Origin: Brachionus plicatilis
Taxonomy: Eukaryota > Rotifera > Eurotatoria > Ploima > Brachionidae
Length of the DNA: 10,278 bases
Direction: 5' to 3'
Assembly (NCBI GenBank): GCA_010279815.1
Contig: QEOQ01000070.1
Span: 382,988 to 393,265 of the forward strand
Part shown: positions 1 through 6,299 of the stretch, in pieces
Layout of the letters: each line of letters starts with the position of its first letter
How positions within the stretch are numbered: position 1 is the first letter of the stretch
The notes under the pieces: model-generated
Seen by the model: the letters and a program-made list of their open reading frames with translations, nothing else
Database searches by the model: none
What the model was told of the DNA's origin: nothing
Made by a program: the position numbers and the translations under genes

Positions 1-2
1 AC

Positions 3-241
3 ATTTTTGAGAGAAGAAAAAAAATCTCAAAATCAAAAAATCTAAAAATATTTTCATTCAAGAAAAGTAATAATAAATTCGCTATTACTTTAAAAAGGAA
101 GTTAAGAAAAATTTAAATGTAAAAACCAAGGATAATTTTTGAAAATCCCTTTTAATTAATTGCGAATTTATTATTACTTTTCTTAATGAAAATTTTTTTA
201 AGTTTTTTTATTTTGAGATTTTTATTTTTTCTCTCAAAAAT
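3..241. repeat. Long imperfect inverted repeat (foldback / MITE-like element)
   Basis: The arm at 3-82 pairs with the reverse complement of 162-241. Both arms share, in order, ATTTTTGAGAGA, ATCTCAAAAT, TTTTCATT and a run ending AGTAATAATAAATTCGC, with only scattered mismatches and small indels. The 79-base centre (83-161) continues to pair weakly, for example TTAAAAAGG near 89 against CCCTTTTAA near 148, so the whole unit can fold as one hairpin. No coding potential is visible. This structure is typical of non-autonomous foldback DNA transposons. The left end lies at the window edge, so target-site duplications cannot be judged. Confidence 0.72.
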
Positions 242-422
242 TTAAAAATTTAAAAATATAAAAATGTACAATAAATTATATTTTGCCGTATTTACTGGAT
301 TTGTAGATGAATATTATTAATGCTCATTTTTAAATCGAAGGTTACGACAAGGAAAAGTTAAAAGTTTATGGCTTTGGTGCAGAAGCTTAAAAAAAAAGAA
401 GCGCTATTTATTTAAGATAAAT

Positions 423-580
423 TTAAGAAGACTTAATCCGGAAAGATTCTAAAGAATGTGATAGTGGGTCAGATGAAATAGAATGTATGATTGTCGTAGG
501 AATACTAGACAGTTTGACACTCTAAACACTGATCAGTTTGGTATATAGATGGCACATTTAATCCTAGGCCAAATATTTAA
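423..580 (+). pseudogene. MULE-type (Mutator-like) transposase fossil
   Basis: Three short stretches in successive frames line up in the order expected for a MULE transposase. At 423-449 the frame reads LRRLNPERF. At 454-522 a second frame reads ECDSGSDEIECMIVVG and onward. At 536-577 a third frame reads VWYIDGTFNPRP. In MULE transposases an ERFL-D-G segment is followed by an aliphatic strand and then WY/F-x-DGTF-x-x-P, where the Asp is catalytic, so order and spacing agree. The frames are separated by frameshifts and stops (TAA 450, TAA 523, TGA 532, TAA 578), so nothing functional is encoded. Upstream, around 319-390, a stretch reading IEGYDKEKLK might be a FLYWCH zinc-finger remnant, but this is weak. 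The call is my reading of a conserved motif. Confidence 0.55.
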
Positions 581-772
581 AAAAAAAGTGTTTTATACGG
601 ACAATTAATAAATTTAATGAGCACTTTTAATTTTGAAATCTGGAAGGTTTAAACAAGCTCAGCTGCATACCTGAAAAAAAATAATAGTTTTTAAATTTTA
701 TTTTTTTTTAAATTTATTTTCACTTGAAATTAAATAGAATATCTGTTTAATGACTTGGACAGAAAACTTTTT
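581..772. other. A/T-rich stretch between MULE fossil and kinase stop
   Basis: No open frame of interest is seen. It contains the likely 3' untranslated region of the minus-strand kinase gene and its polyadenylation hexamers, which are annotated separately. Confidence 0.5.
697..718 (-). terminator. Candidate polyadenylation signals for the kinase gene
   Basis: Read on the minus strand, AATAAA occurs at 713-718 and again at 697-702, about 55 and 70 bases past the stop codon of the kinase gene. This is a normal position for a metazoan cleavage/polyadenylation signal. In DNA this A/T-rich such hexamers arise often by chance, so the assignment is tentative. Confidence 0.4.
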
Positions 773-2155
773 TTAAATTAAAAATTTTTCTTCAAATAAT
801 TTGCATGATTCTTCCATCACTTCAGTTTTATCCTTCAAATTTTTAGAATCCAAATCTTTTAGTTTACCGCAACGAAGATATTGGATAAAGTCATTTAATT
901 CATTTAGATAATCTAAAATTTGCCCGATTGTTGGTCTATTTGACGGTTCATAACTTAAACATTTTACTATTAATTTTTTTAAATATTTAGGATCTTGCTT
1001 AATCATGAGTGCTTTAAGTGTGGGTAACAGGTTTGCATAACTAAAAGTTAGCGAAGGATTTTTCGTAACATGGATACCATAAAATATTTCAAGTATATTG
1101 AGTCCACATGCGAAAATGTCTATCTTCTTAAGCTCATCAATAGTTAGTTCTGGACGCTCACCAAGTTGAACTGCTGCATGATATTTAAAAAATTCAGGTG
1201 GCATATACTCAAACGTACCTGTAAAAGTATTTGTTTGGTCTTCTCGAATTATTTTGGCAATTCCAAAATCAGCTATTTTTGCACAATAATCTTCTGTTAT
1301 TAGGACATTATCAGGTTTTATGTCCCTATGAACATATCCATTTTTATGCATACGATCAATTCCGCATATCATTCCAAAAGCAACTTTAAATCTTTCAAAT
1401 GGTCCAAAATTTTTATCTTCTTTTAAAACAACTCTTAATGAGCCTTTTTTAATGTAATTTGTTGCAATATAAAATGTACTATCTAACATACAATTTCCAA
1501 CCATTTGTAAAATGTTTTCTCCTTTTATTTGATTATGGACATCCAATTCTCTAAAATAAGATTGTATTAATTTGGCAGATTTTTCTTTATCTACACTTGG
1601 AGCTACTATTTTTTTTACAGCAAATTCAATTATTTTATTATTTGCCAGCTTATATTTAGCCAGGTGCACAGAACCAAATGCACCTTTCCCTAATTCTTTT
1701 AATAACTCTAGTCTGTTTATGTCTAATTCAATTGATGTATCATTGCAAACAATCATTGGATGCCCATTATCTTTGTGATTTTTGGAAATTTTTTTTTTCT
1801 CAAAACAATCGATGCATTGATAATAGTAAAAGCAAACATCACATTTTAATTTAATACCTTTTATAATATTCGAGCAAGTTCCACATTTTTCTTTATGCTC
1901 GAAATTTTCAAATTTTACTTTTAGATAATCCAAATTTAGATCAGCATGTTCATCTATTTCTGTTGCATTGAAAATTCGAGAAGCATTAAATTGAAACATG
2001 AGATGCGACAACTTATGATTTTTTGTTTCTTTGTGTCTTTCAAAGCAAAAACCACACAGATCAAAGTTTTGGCAAGTCAAACATTTGTATCTATAGGTTT
2101 TGAAATCAGTTATATAGCATAGATCACACGTAAAATTTTCATGTCTTTGGGCCAT
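773..2155 (-). CDS. Tandem ZZ zinc-finger protein kinase
   Basis: This is a 460-residue protein with no visible intron. Two ZZ-type zinc fingers come first. ZZ1 has C10, C13, C25, C28, C34, C37, H47 and H51. ZZ2 has C91, C94, C105, C108, C114, C117, H127 and H132. A protein kinase domain spans about residues 150-425: glycine loop GKGAFGSV (156-163), FAVKK with the ATP-binding Lys at 181, a helix-C Glu at about 203, HRDIKPDN (catalytic D278, N283), DFG (296-298), GTFEYMPPE in place of the usual APE segment, D346 in the DIFACG motif, and R407 in NRPT. All catalytic residues are present, so an active Ser/Thr kinase, probably tyrosine-kinase-like group, is expected. No signal peptide or membrane segment is seen, so it should be cytosolic or nuclear. 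ZZ fingers elsewhere bind protein N-termini or histone tails, so they may recruit the substrate here (inference). The start is the first ATG after an in-frame TAA about ten codons upstream. The residue 141-150 linker joins finger and kinase directly. Substrate and pathway are unknown. Confidence 0.88.
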   Translation of the reverse strand: MAQRHENFTCDLCYITDFKTYRYKCLTCQNFDLCGFCFERHKETKNHKLSHLMFQFNASRIFNATEIDEHADLNLDYLKVKFENFEHKEKCGTCSNIIKGIKLKCDVCFYYYQCIDCFEKKKISKNHKDNGHPMIVCNDTSIELDINRLELLKELGKGAFGSVHLAKYKLANNKIIEFAVKKIVAPSVDKEKSAKLIQSYFRELDVHNQIKGENILQMVGNCMLDSTFYIATNYIKKGSLRVVLKEDKNFGPFERFKVAFGMICGIDRMHKNGYVHRDIKPDNVLITEDYCAKIADFGIAKIIREDQTNTFTGTFEYMPPEFFKYHAAVQLGERPELTIDELKKIDIFACGLNILEIFYGIHVTKNPSLTFSYANLLPTLKALMIKQDPKYLKKLIVKCLSYEPSNRPTIGQILDYLNELNDFIQYLRCGKLKDLDSKNLKDKTEVMEESCKLFEEKFLI

Positions 2156-2464
2156 TATAAAATTAAATATTAAAAATAAATTGTTTTACCTCTTTTTTAT
2201 TTTTGACAAAAAAAATGAAATTTTATAAAATTTTATCTTCGATATAGAAAATTTTGTCGATAAAAAAAAGTTTCCATGGAAATAGTGTTGATAGGTTATT
2301 ATAATTAATTACGAGTAACGAGCGATCGCGTGACGAGTTAGTTTGCAAATACGAACACATAAAAAAGGCAAATTCAAGTTTAAGATCAAAACGATTATTT
2401 AAAATTTTAAAACTTAATTAATCTAATAACTTTGAAAATTTTGAAAAAATAAATACTAAAAACT
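2156..2464. other. Upstream region of the kinase gene
   Basis: No gene is seen. It is mostly A/T runs, including a self-complementary AAATTTTATAAAATTT near 2218-2234 and the pair TTTGACAAAA near 2202 against TTTTGTCGA near 2252. It presumably holds the 5' untranslated region and promoter of the minus-strand kinase gene. The only markedly GC-richer segment is at 2311-2340. Confidence 0.45.
2311..2340. promoter_or_regulatory. GC-rich ACGAG-repeat patch upstream of kinase gene (possible promoter element)
   Basis: ACGAG occurs three times in 30 bases (2311, 2318 and 2333). The copies surround the palindrome GCGATCGC, and a TGACG half-site like those bound by CREB/ATF factors lies beside the last copy. 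The patch lies about 155-185 bases upstream of the kinase start codon and stands out sharply from the surrounding A/T-rich DNA. That position fits a promoter or enhancer element of the kinase gene. The function is inferred only from position and composition. Confidence 0.3.
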
Positions 2465-2485
2465 ACTAGACATGTTATGTCTAGT
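2465..2485. repeat. 21-bp perfect inverted repeat (9-bp arms, 3-bp spacer)
   Basis: ACTAGACAT at 2465-2473 is exactly mirrored by ATGTCTAGT at 2477-2485 around GTT. Three-base-spaced palindromes of this size are typical of sites for dimeric transcription factors. The arms also contain a 9-of-10 match to the p53-family half-site RRRCATGYYY at 2469-2478. It may equally be a chance or transposon-derived palindrome. Confidence 0.4.
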
Positions 2486-2776
2486 TCATTAACAAATAAA
2501 CATCAAAATGATTGTCCCCTAATTTATTAAACAAAAACAATCAAAAATTTAAAAAATTCAGGTTAACTTAATTAAGAAATTCATAACTTTTAGATTCATT
2601 CATTCAAACTAAAATAATTTTAATTTCTTACTTAAACAAATTATAAATTTTAAAAGATTAAATTTTTTTATCTTATTCAAATCACTTTAAAAATTCAAAC
2701 CTATTTCAAGTTCAATAAAAAGGGGCCATTAAAAACGATACCACAAAACTTAAATAGAATACTCCAAAATTTTAAT
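2486..2776. other. A/T-rich stretch without recognised features
   Basis: No convincing open frame, motif or repeat is seen. The DNA consists of A and T runs broken by short mixed words. Confidence 0.5.
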
Positions 2777-2862
2777 TTATTTATTTATTTGTAAATCTGT
2801 ATCGAGCGTTAGCTCCTTCAGAGAAAAATAAAAAATAAAAATAAATAAAAAAAATGATTAAA
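2777..2862. repeat. Hairpin with adjacent A-rich tail (possible non-LTR retroelement 3' end)
   Basis: A short unique core contains the hairpin GAGC-GTTA-GCTC (2804-2815) followed by CTTCAGAG. On the plus strand it runs into an A-rich simple repeat, AAAAATAAAAAATAAAAATAAATAAA. On the other side it is flanked by (TTTA)n, which is (AAAT)n on the minus strand. Many LINE and SINE 3' ends carry a small stem-loop just before a simple A-rich tail. Orientation cannot be decided because both flanks look like tails. No reverse-transcriptase remnant is seen nearby. Confidence 0.3.
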
Positions 2863-3026
2863 ATAAAAGTTCCTGAATAAAATAAGAATTGAAAAATATA
2901 GTTAAATAATTGAAATTTGAAAAGGAAATAAAAGAAAAGAAAAAAAAAATTTTTTTTGAAAGGCAGAAAATAGACACCAAAGTTACAAAAGTAATATCGG
3001 TTTAGGTTTGAGAGAAAAAAGAGTCT

Positions 3027-3180
3027 ATGACAGGGTAGCAATTACACAATGGAGTTGAATAGTTAACAAATCTAGATTCGAAACCTCGTTTGTACTCATT
3101 TACCAGTCTAAGAAGTAGTGGGACAGAATTTGTAAGTCCAACCCTGACATATCTTTCGCTTAATTTAAAAAGCCGTGTCG
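3027..3180 (+). repeat. tRNA-like A/B-box segment, possible SINE remnant
   Basis: GATTCGAAACC at 3075-3085 matches the RNA polymerase III B-box consensus GGTTCGANNCC at all but one position. A degenerate A-box-like TAGCAATTACA begins at 3036, and the spacing of about 39 bases is near that of a tRNA. The T-stem and acceptor stem do not pair, so this is not a functional tRNA gene. A body of ordinary composition, clearly less A/T-rich than its surroundings, continues to about 3180 before A/T-rich DNA resumes. That is the general plan of a tRNA-derived SINE. No clear target-site duplication was found. Confidence 0.3.
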
Positions 3181-3904
3181 TAATTGTATGAATTTTTAAT
3201 TTTTTATAAAAGATTTGTTTATTATTTATTAAAGTTTATATTTTTGAACGATCCATTTAATATTGCCTAAACCTTAAATTTGTTTATATTTTTGAAATTA
3301 TTTAATTTTTTATTGGTTTCTTACCGAGCTAAAACTATTTCAGTGAAAATAAAATAAAGATAAAGATTAGCTGATAAAATTTTCTTTTTTCAAACTTGGA
3401 TTCTTTTGATAATAGTATAAGAAACGAATTTTGAATTTCAATTTTTTTTTAAATTTATTTCCTAAATAAATGAAATTGTCATTCTAATTTTTGATTAATT
3501 TTAAATTCTGAATTAAACTAAAAATATCACACATAATTGATAAAGTGAATATAATATCATAACTTAATTCATTAAAAAAAAGCGAAATATCTTTTAAATG
3601 CCTACAGACTACACCGACAAAAAAGCAGTGAAGATTATTTTTTTATTTATAGTTAGCATCTTACTTCCTATCTTTTTCACATCACTTTTTAATTTTCCAT
3701 CGATTTTATCTATTTTTAGACTGTTATTGAGAGCGTTTTCGCTTGAACGTTTTACAGAGGTGCAAACATACAGGGAAATTGAAGAAGGCAAAATAAAAGA
3801 CTAAAAATCATGCAAACCAACCAACTAAAAAAAACTGCAAAAACAAACTTTTTAATTCAACATTCTTCTAAGAACAGGTCATACAAGCATACTTGAAAAA
3901 GACC
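3181..3904. other. A/T-rich stretch without a credible gene
   Basis: No recognisable gene is seen. One plus-strand frame at 3598-3804 could encode 68 residues with a hydrophobic stretch at about residues 11-33, but it has no family resemblance, no favourable context, and a competing antisense frame. I regard it as chance. The remainder is A and T runs, including a TAAAGATAAAG repeat near 3355. Confidence 0.45.
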
Positions 3905-4022
3905 AAGTGTTGAGTGTGAGTGTGAGTGTTACACTTACACTCTACACTCAAACTTAAACACTTGAAAAATTTAAGTGTTACACTTGGTTCAAACACTTGA
4001 ACACTTAAAAAATTTAAGTGTG
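3905..4022. repeat. Cluster of AAGTGT/GAGTGT hexamers in both orientations (probable hAT subterminal repeats)
   Basis: In about 120 bases the hexamers AAGTGT or GAGTGT and their complements ACACTT or ACACTC recur more than a dozen times. They form nested hairpins. Positions 3912-3929 (three GAGTGT-like units) can pair with 3931-3950. AAGTGT-T-ACACTT lies at 3973-3985. A perfect 9-bp arm pair ACACTTAAA / TTTAAGTGT lies at 4002-4022. Short motifs repeated in both orientations near transposon ends are a known feature of hAT elements, where they bind transposase. The cluster lies about 275-390 bases beyond the 3' end of the hAT transposase pseudogene, which fits. The matching opposite end is not in the window. 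Confidence 0.5.
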
Positions 4023-4296
4023 GCATTACTAAAGTAACATTAAAGGCTTTTTTAAAATTAATTTTACTAGTACAAAAATGTAAAAAAAATTATTTACATA
4101 CGGTGACGTGGAAAAAGAAAGCTTGAATTGAGAATTAGAGATAAATTAACAAAACTCAACCAAATAAAATAAATTTATTCATTTATTATTTTTTATAATT
4201 TCTCGATGCTTAAATAAATTATTTTTTTTTAATAATAAAGTAATTTAATTAAAAAAAAATAAATTGTAATATTAAAAGTATTTTTAATTAAGTTCT

Positions 4297-6002
4297 TTAG
4301 AATAAATCCACATTTACTTTTAATACAGTTTTACACATAAAGTTTTTAGATTTTATATTTTGATTTCTTTTACTGCTGACAACTCCACAAATACTAAAAT
4401 ATCTTTCAACAAATGCAGAAGACACTGGAATTGAAAACAATTTTTTCGCTACTGAGCTCAAAATAGGGAGCCTGGAAGAATTTGTGCTCCAAAATTCTTT
4501 TGTTGATTTTTGAAGCTCTGTTTGATCTCTAATTAGATCCAAAAAGATTTGCTTTTCATGTCTAATTTTTTCAATGTTGGTAAGTCGAGTTCTATCGGCA
4601 TTCGTCTCATAGGCTCTTGAATTAATAAACGCTCTAAAGACCTGGTTTTCTCTATTTTCGTAAACCCTTGTTTGCGAGGAACGATCAGCTTCGGAATTTT
4701 GCGTTTGAGAATTCAAATCCGGATCATCATCAAGAATAAAAAGGACTGTTTCAGTAAATGAGTCTAAGGCTTTTATTTGTATTGCCGAGCGTAATTTTGA
4801 TTAAACCATAGATCTAATTTTGAGGTAATGAAAAAAGCAGCTAAGATATAAATTTTGGATTACAATTCGAAATAGAATCGATCTTTAATCGATTTAAGAA
4901 TCTCTTCAATTAGTTTCTTTCCATCTCCAATTTCTTGATTAGGATTATAGGCTGCGTGTAAAATCACGATAAGAGTTGGGACTAGATCCCCTATATGCCA
5001 ATCTGTTTTTTGTGATAGCAATGAAAACATGTACAAAGGGTGTAATATTTTAAGAAAACGTACAATTTTATTTTTATTTATTGGGCTTTGATTGTCTTGA
5101 TTGAAGGCATTTTTTTCGAAAGCATTAAAAAATGAGGCTAGCATCAGGTATGATGAGGACCACCTGGTTCCATTTTCGCATCTCAATTTTGCTTTTCTGG
5201 CACTAAAATTGTAAGACAAAATTGTGGATCGTCTAACTCTACTTGAGAAATTTGATAGCCTTGTAAGAATGTTTACGAAATTTCTTACTGATTTAATTGC
5301 TGATCGAACTGCCAAATTAAGTTTGTGAGCAGCACATGAGTACCTTGGTACATTATTGGTTCCTAATTGGATATTTAAAAAGTTTGCATCGTCGTTTAAA
5401 TATTCGTCTTAACTTTTAACTGCTTCATTATGATCATCTTCATCGTAATCAACATCGCCCTCATCATCATTTCCAACTTCTAAATCCATAAAACTTCGGA
5501 CTTCTGGGATCAAAAGATCAATTTCCCTATCGATTTCATTAATGTTGTGAACAAGTTCATCCATAATATTGTTTCGGGTCTCCTCTTCAATTGATACTTG
5601 ATTTTCACTACAGCATTATAAATTTCATCATCATCATCATCACTTTCCGATTGCTAATTCACGCTCTCATTAGTATTTTCATCTGCCAAATTTTCATCAG
5701 TAACTTGATTTTGTCTAATATCTTGAATTAATTGATCTATATCTTCATCCACGTCTTCTTCAGCAAAACCATTTTCTTCAATATCAGCTTGTTCAATATT
5801 TACGTCGAATAAATTGTTGTCATTTTGTCTAAAAAGTCTAAGAAGATAAGAAGCAGAGTCACACACAACTCCTGTAATTTTTTCTTATCGAAATCAAATC
5901 ATTAACCACTTTTTCTACCCCTTCTTTAATTCGCTCAGCACTTGATCCGTTTGTTAATTCAACCATTCCAATAACTCGTAACTCTTTTCTGAAATCATGA
6001 TA
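4297..6002 (-). pseudogene. hAT-family transposase pseudogene, 5' truncated by an LTR insertion
   Basis: Read right to left, hAT transposase blocks appear in the proper order. First is LRVIGMVELTNGSSAERIK (about 5985-5925). Next is ITGVVCDSAS (near 5850), equivalent to the VTDNAsN block with a catalytic Asp. An acidic Asp/Glu-rich linker follows (5800-5410), including five Asp encoded by a GAT microsatellite at 5625-5642. Then come CAAHKLNLAV and NGTRWSSSY. Last is the C-terminal dimerisation domain, with LPILSSVAKKLFSIPVSSAF and ERYFS (about 4300-4500). Lesions visible: a one-base shift in an A-run near 5878-5884, TAG at 5654-5656, a shift near 5595-5615, TAA at 5409-5411, TAA at 4860-4862 and a shift near 4770-4810. 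The N-terminus, including any BED finger, is missing because the gypsy LTR begins at about 6005. The protein would have cut and pasted its own element but is now inactive. Confidence 0.85.
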
Positions 6003-6150
6003 TGTGTTACCCTGAATAATCACTTATTCATCAGCTTGTCAACTGATGCACAAAGATAAGTAAGAATTATACTTGTCACGTATCTCAGAGGTTAGACGCT
6101 TCGAAATGCTGACATATACATTAAGCACAAAGCTCACATCTTGAGTTAAT

Positions 6151-6181
6151 TATAAGCTCGTGTTCTTGACACGAGCATATA
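6151..6181. repeat. 13-bp imperfect inverted repeat in the LTR U3
   Basis: TATAAGCTCGTGT (6151-6163) is mirrored by ACACGAGCATATA (6169-6181) around TCTTG, with one mismatch; the inner eight bases GCTCGTGT/ACACGAGC pair perfectly. It ends two bases before the TATA box. That is where a dimeric activator or repressor could act. The regulatory role is inferred from position. Confidence 0.55.
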
Positions 6182-6183
6182 GG

Positions 6184-6191
6184 TATAAATA
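6184..6191 (+). promoter_or_regulatory. LTR TATA box
   Basis: TATAAATA lies in the LTR about 95 bases before its end. Transcription should therefore start near 6212-6220, which marks the U3/R boundary. The position between a U3 palindrome and the polyadenylation hexamer is as expected for a retrotransposon promoter. Confidence 0.65.
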
Positions 6192-6231
6192 AGAATTCCA
6201 TTCTTAGAACTTCAGAACGTTCAATATCTTA

Positions 6232-6237
6232 AATAAA
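6232..6237 (+). terminator. LTR polyadenylation signal
   Basis: AATAAA lies about 45 bases downstream of the TATA box within the LTR. In the 3' LTR copy it would end the element's transcript about 10-30 bases further on. In this 5' copy it would be bypassed or would give short transcripts. Confidence 0.55.
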
Positions 6238-6280
6238 GCTTTTAAAGATTAAACATTATTTATTATAAACCGGTTACAAT

Positions 6281-6291
6281 TGGTAGCAGCG
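6281..6291 (+). other. Primer binding site, initiator tRNA-Met type
   Basis: TGGTAGCAGCG begins two bases after the LTR end. It opens with the TGG that pairs with a tRNA CCA tail, and it matches the complement of the metazoan initiator tRNA-Met 3' end (TGGTAGCAGAG) at 10 of 11 positions. Minus-strand DNA synthesis would be primed here. Confidence 0.7.
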
Positions 6292-6299
6292 ATAAAAAG

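Larger units (their letters stand above)
6005..6278 (+). repeat. 5' LTR of the gypsy element
   Basis: The boundary is placed by TGTTAC at 6005 and the near-inverse GGTTACA ending at 6278, giving the usual TGT...ACA ends. A primer binding site follows two bases later. The length is about 274 bases, normal for a gypsy LTR. It contains a TATA box and an AATAAA signal in the right order for U3-R-U5. The start could instead be TGTG at 6003. The flanking GATA or TGATA is the expected target-site duplication. No second LTR copy is in the window to confirm the edges. Confidence 0.75.

Noticed and set aside
661..683. Minus-strand T-rich tract plus CAG resembling a splice acceptor past the kinase stop
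   Set aside because: No exon with coding potential follows, and such tracts are common in this A/T-rich DNA.
1572..1778. 68-codon plus-strand frame inside the kinase gene
   Set aside because: It is the antisense shadow of a well-supported minus-strand gene and shows no motif.
2781..3041. 86-codon minus-strand frame rich in Phe, Leu and Tyr
   Set aside because: It is translated A/T simple repeat spanning the hairpin and tail region; low-complexity composition, no family.
3036..3108. Functional tRNA gene
   Set aside because: Only the promoter-like boxes resemble a tRNA; acceptor and T stems do not pair and there is no clear anticodon arm.
3598..3804. Small plus-strand frame with a hydrophobic stretch, and an antisense 60-codon frame
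   Set aside because: Neither has homology I recognise, and hydrophobic codons are expected from T-rich DNA; both are likely chance.
5625..5642. TCA/GAT microsatellite as an independent repeat feature
   Set aside because: It encodes Asp residues in the acidic linker of the hAT pseudogene, so it is explained there.
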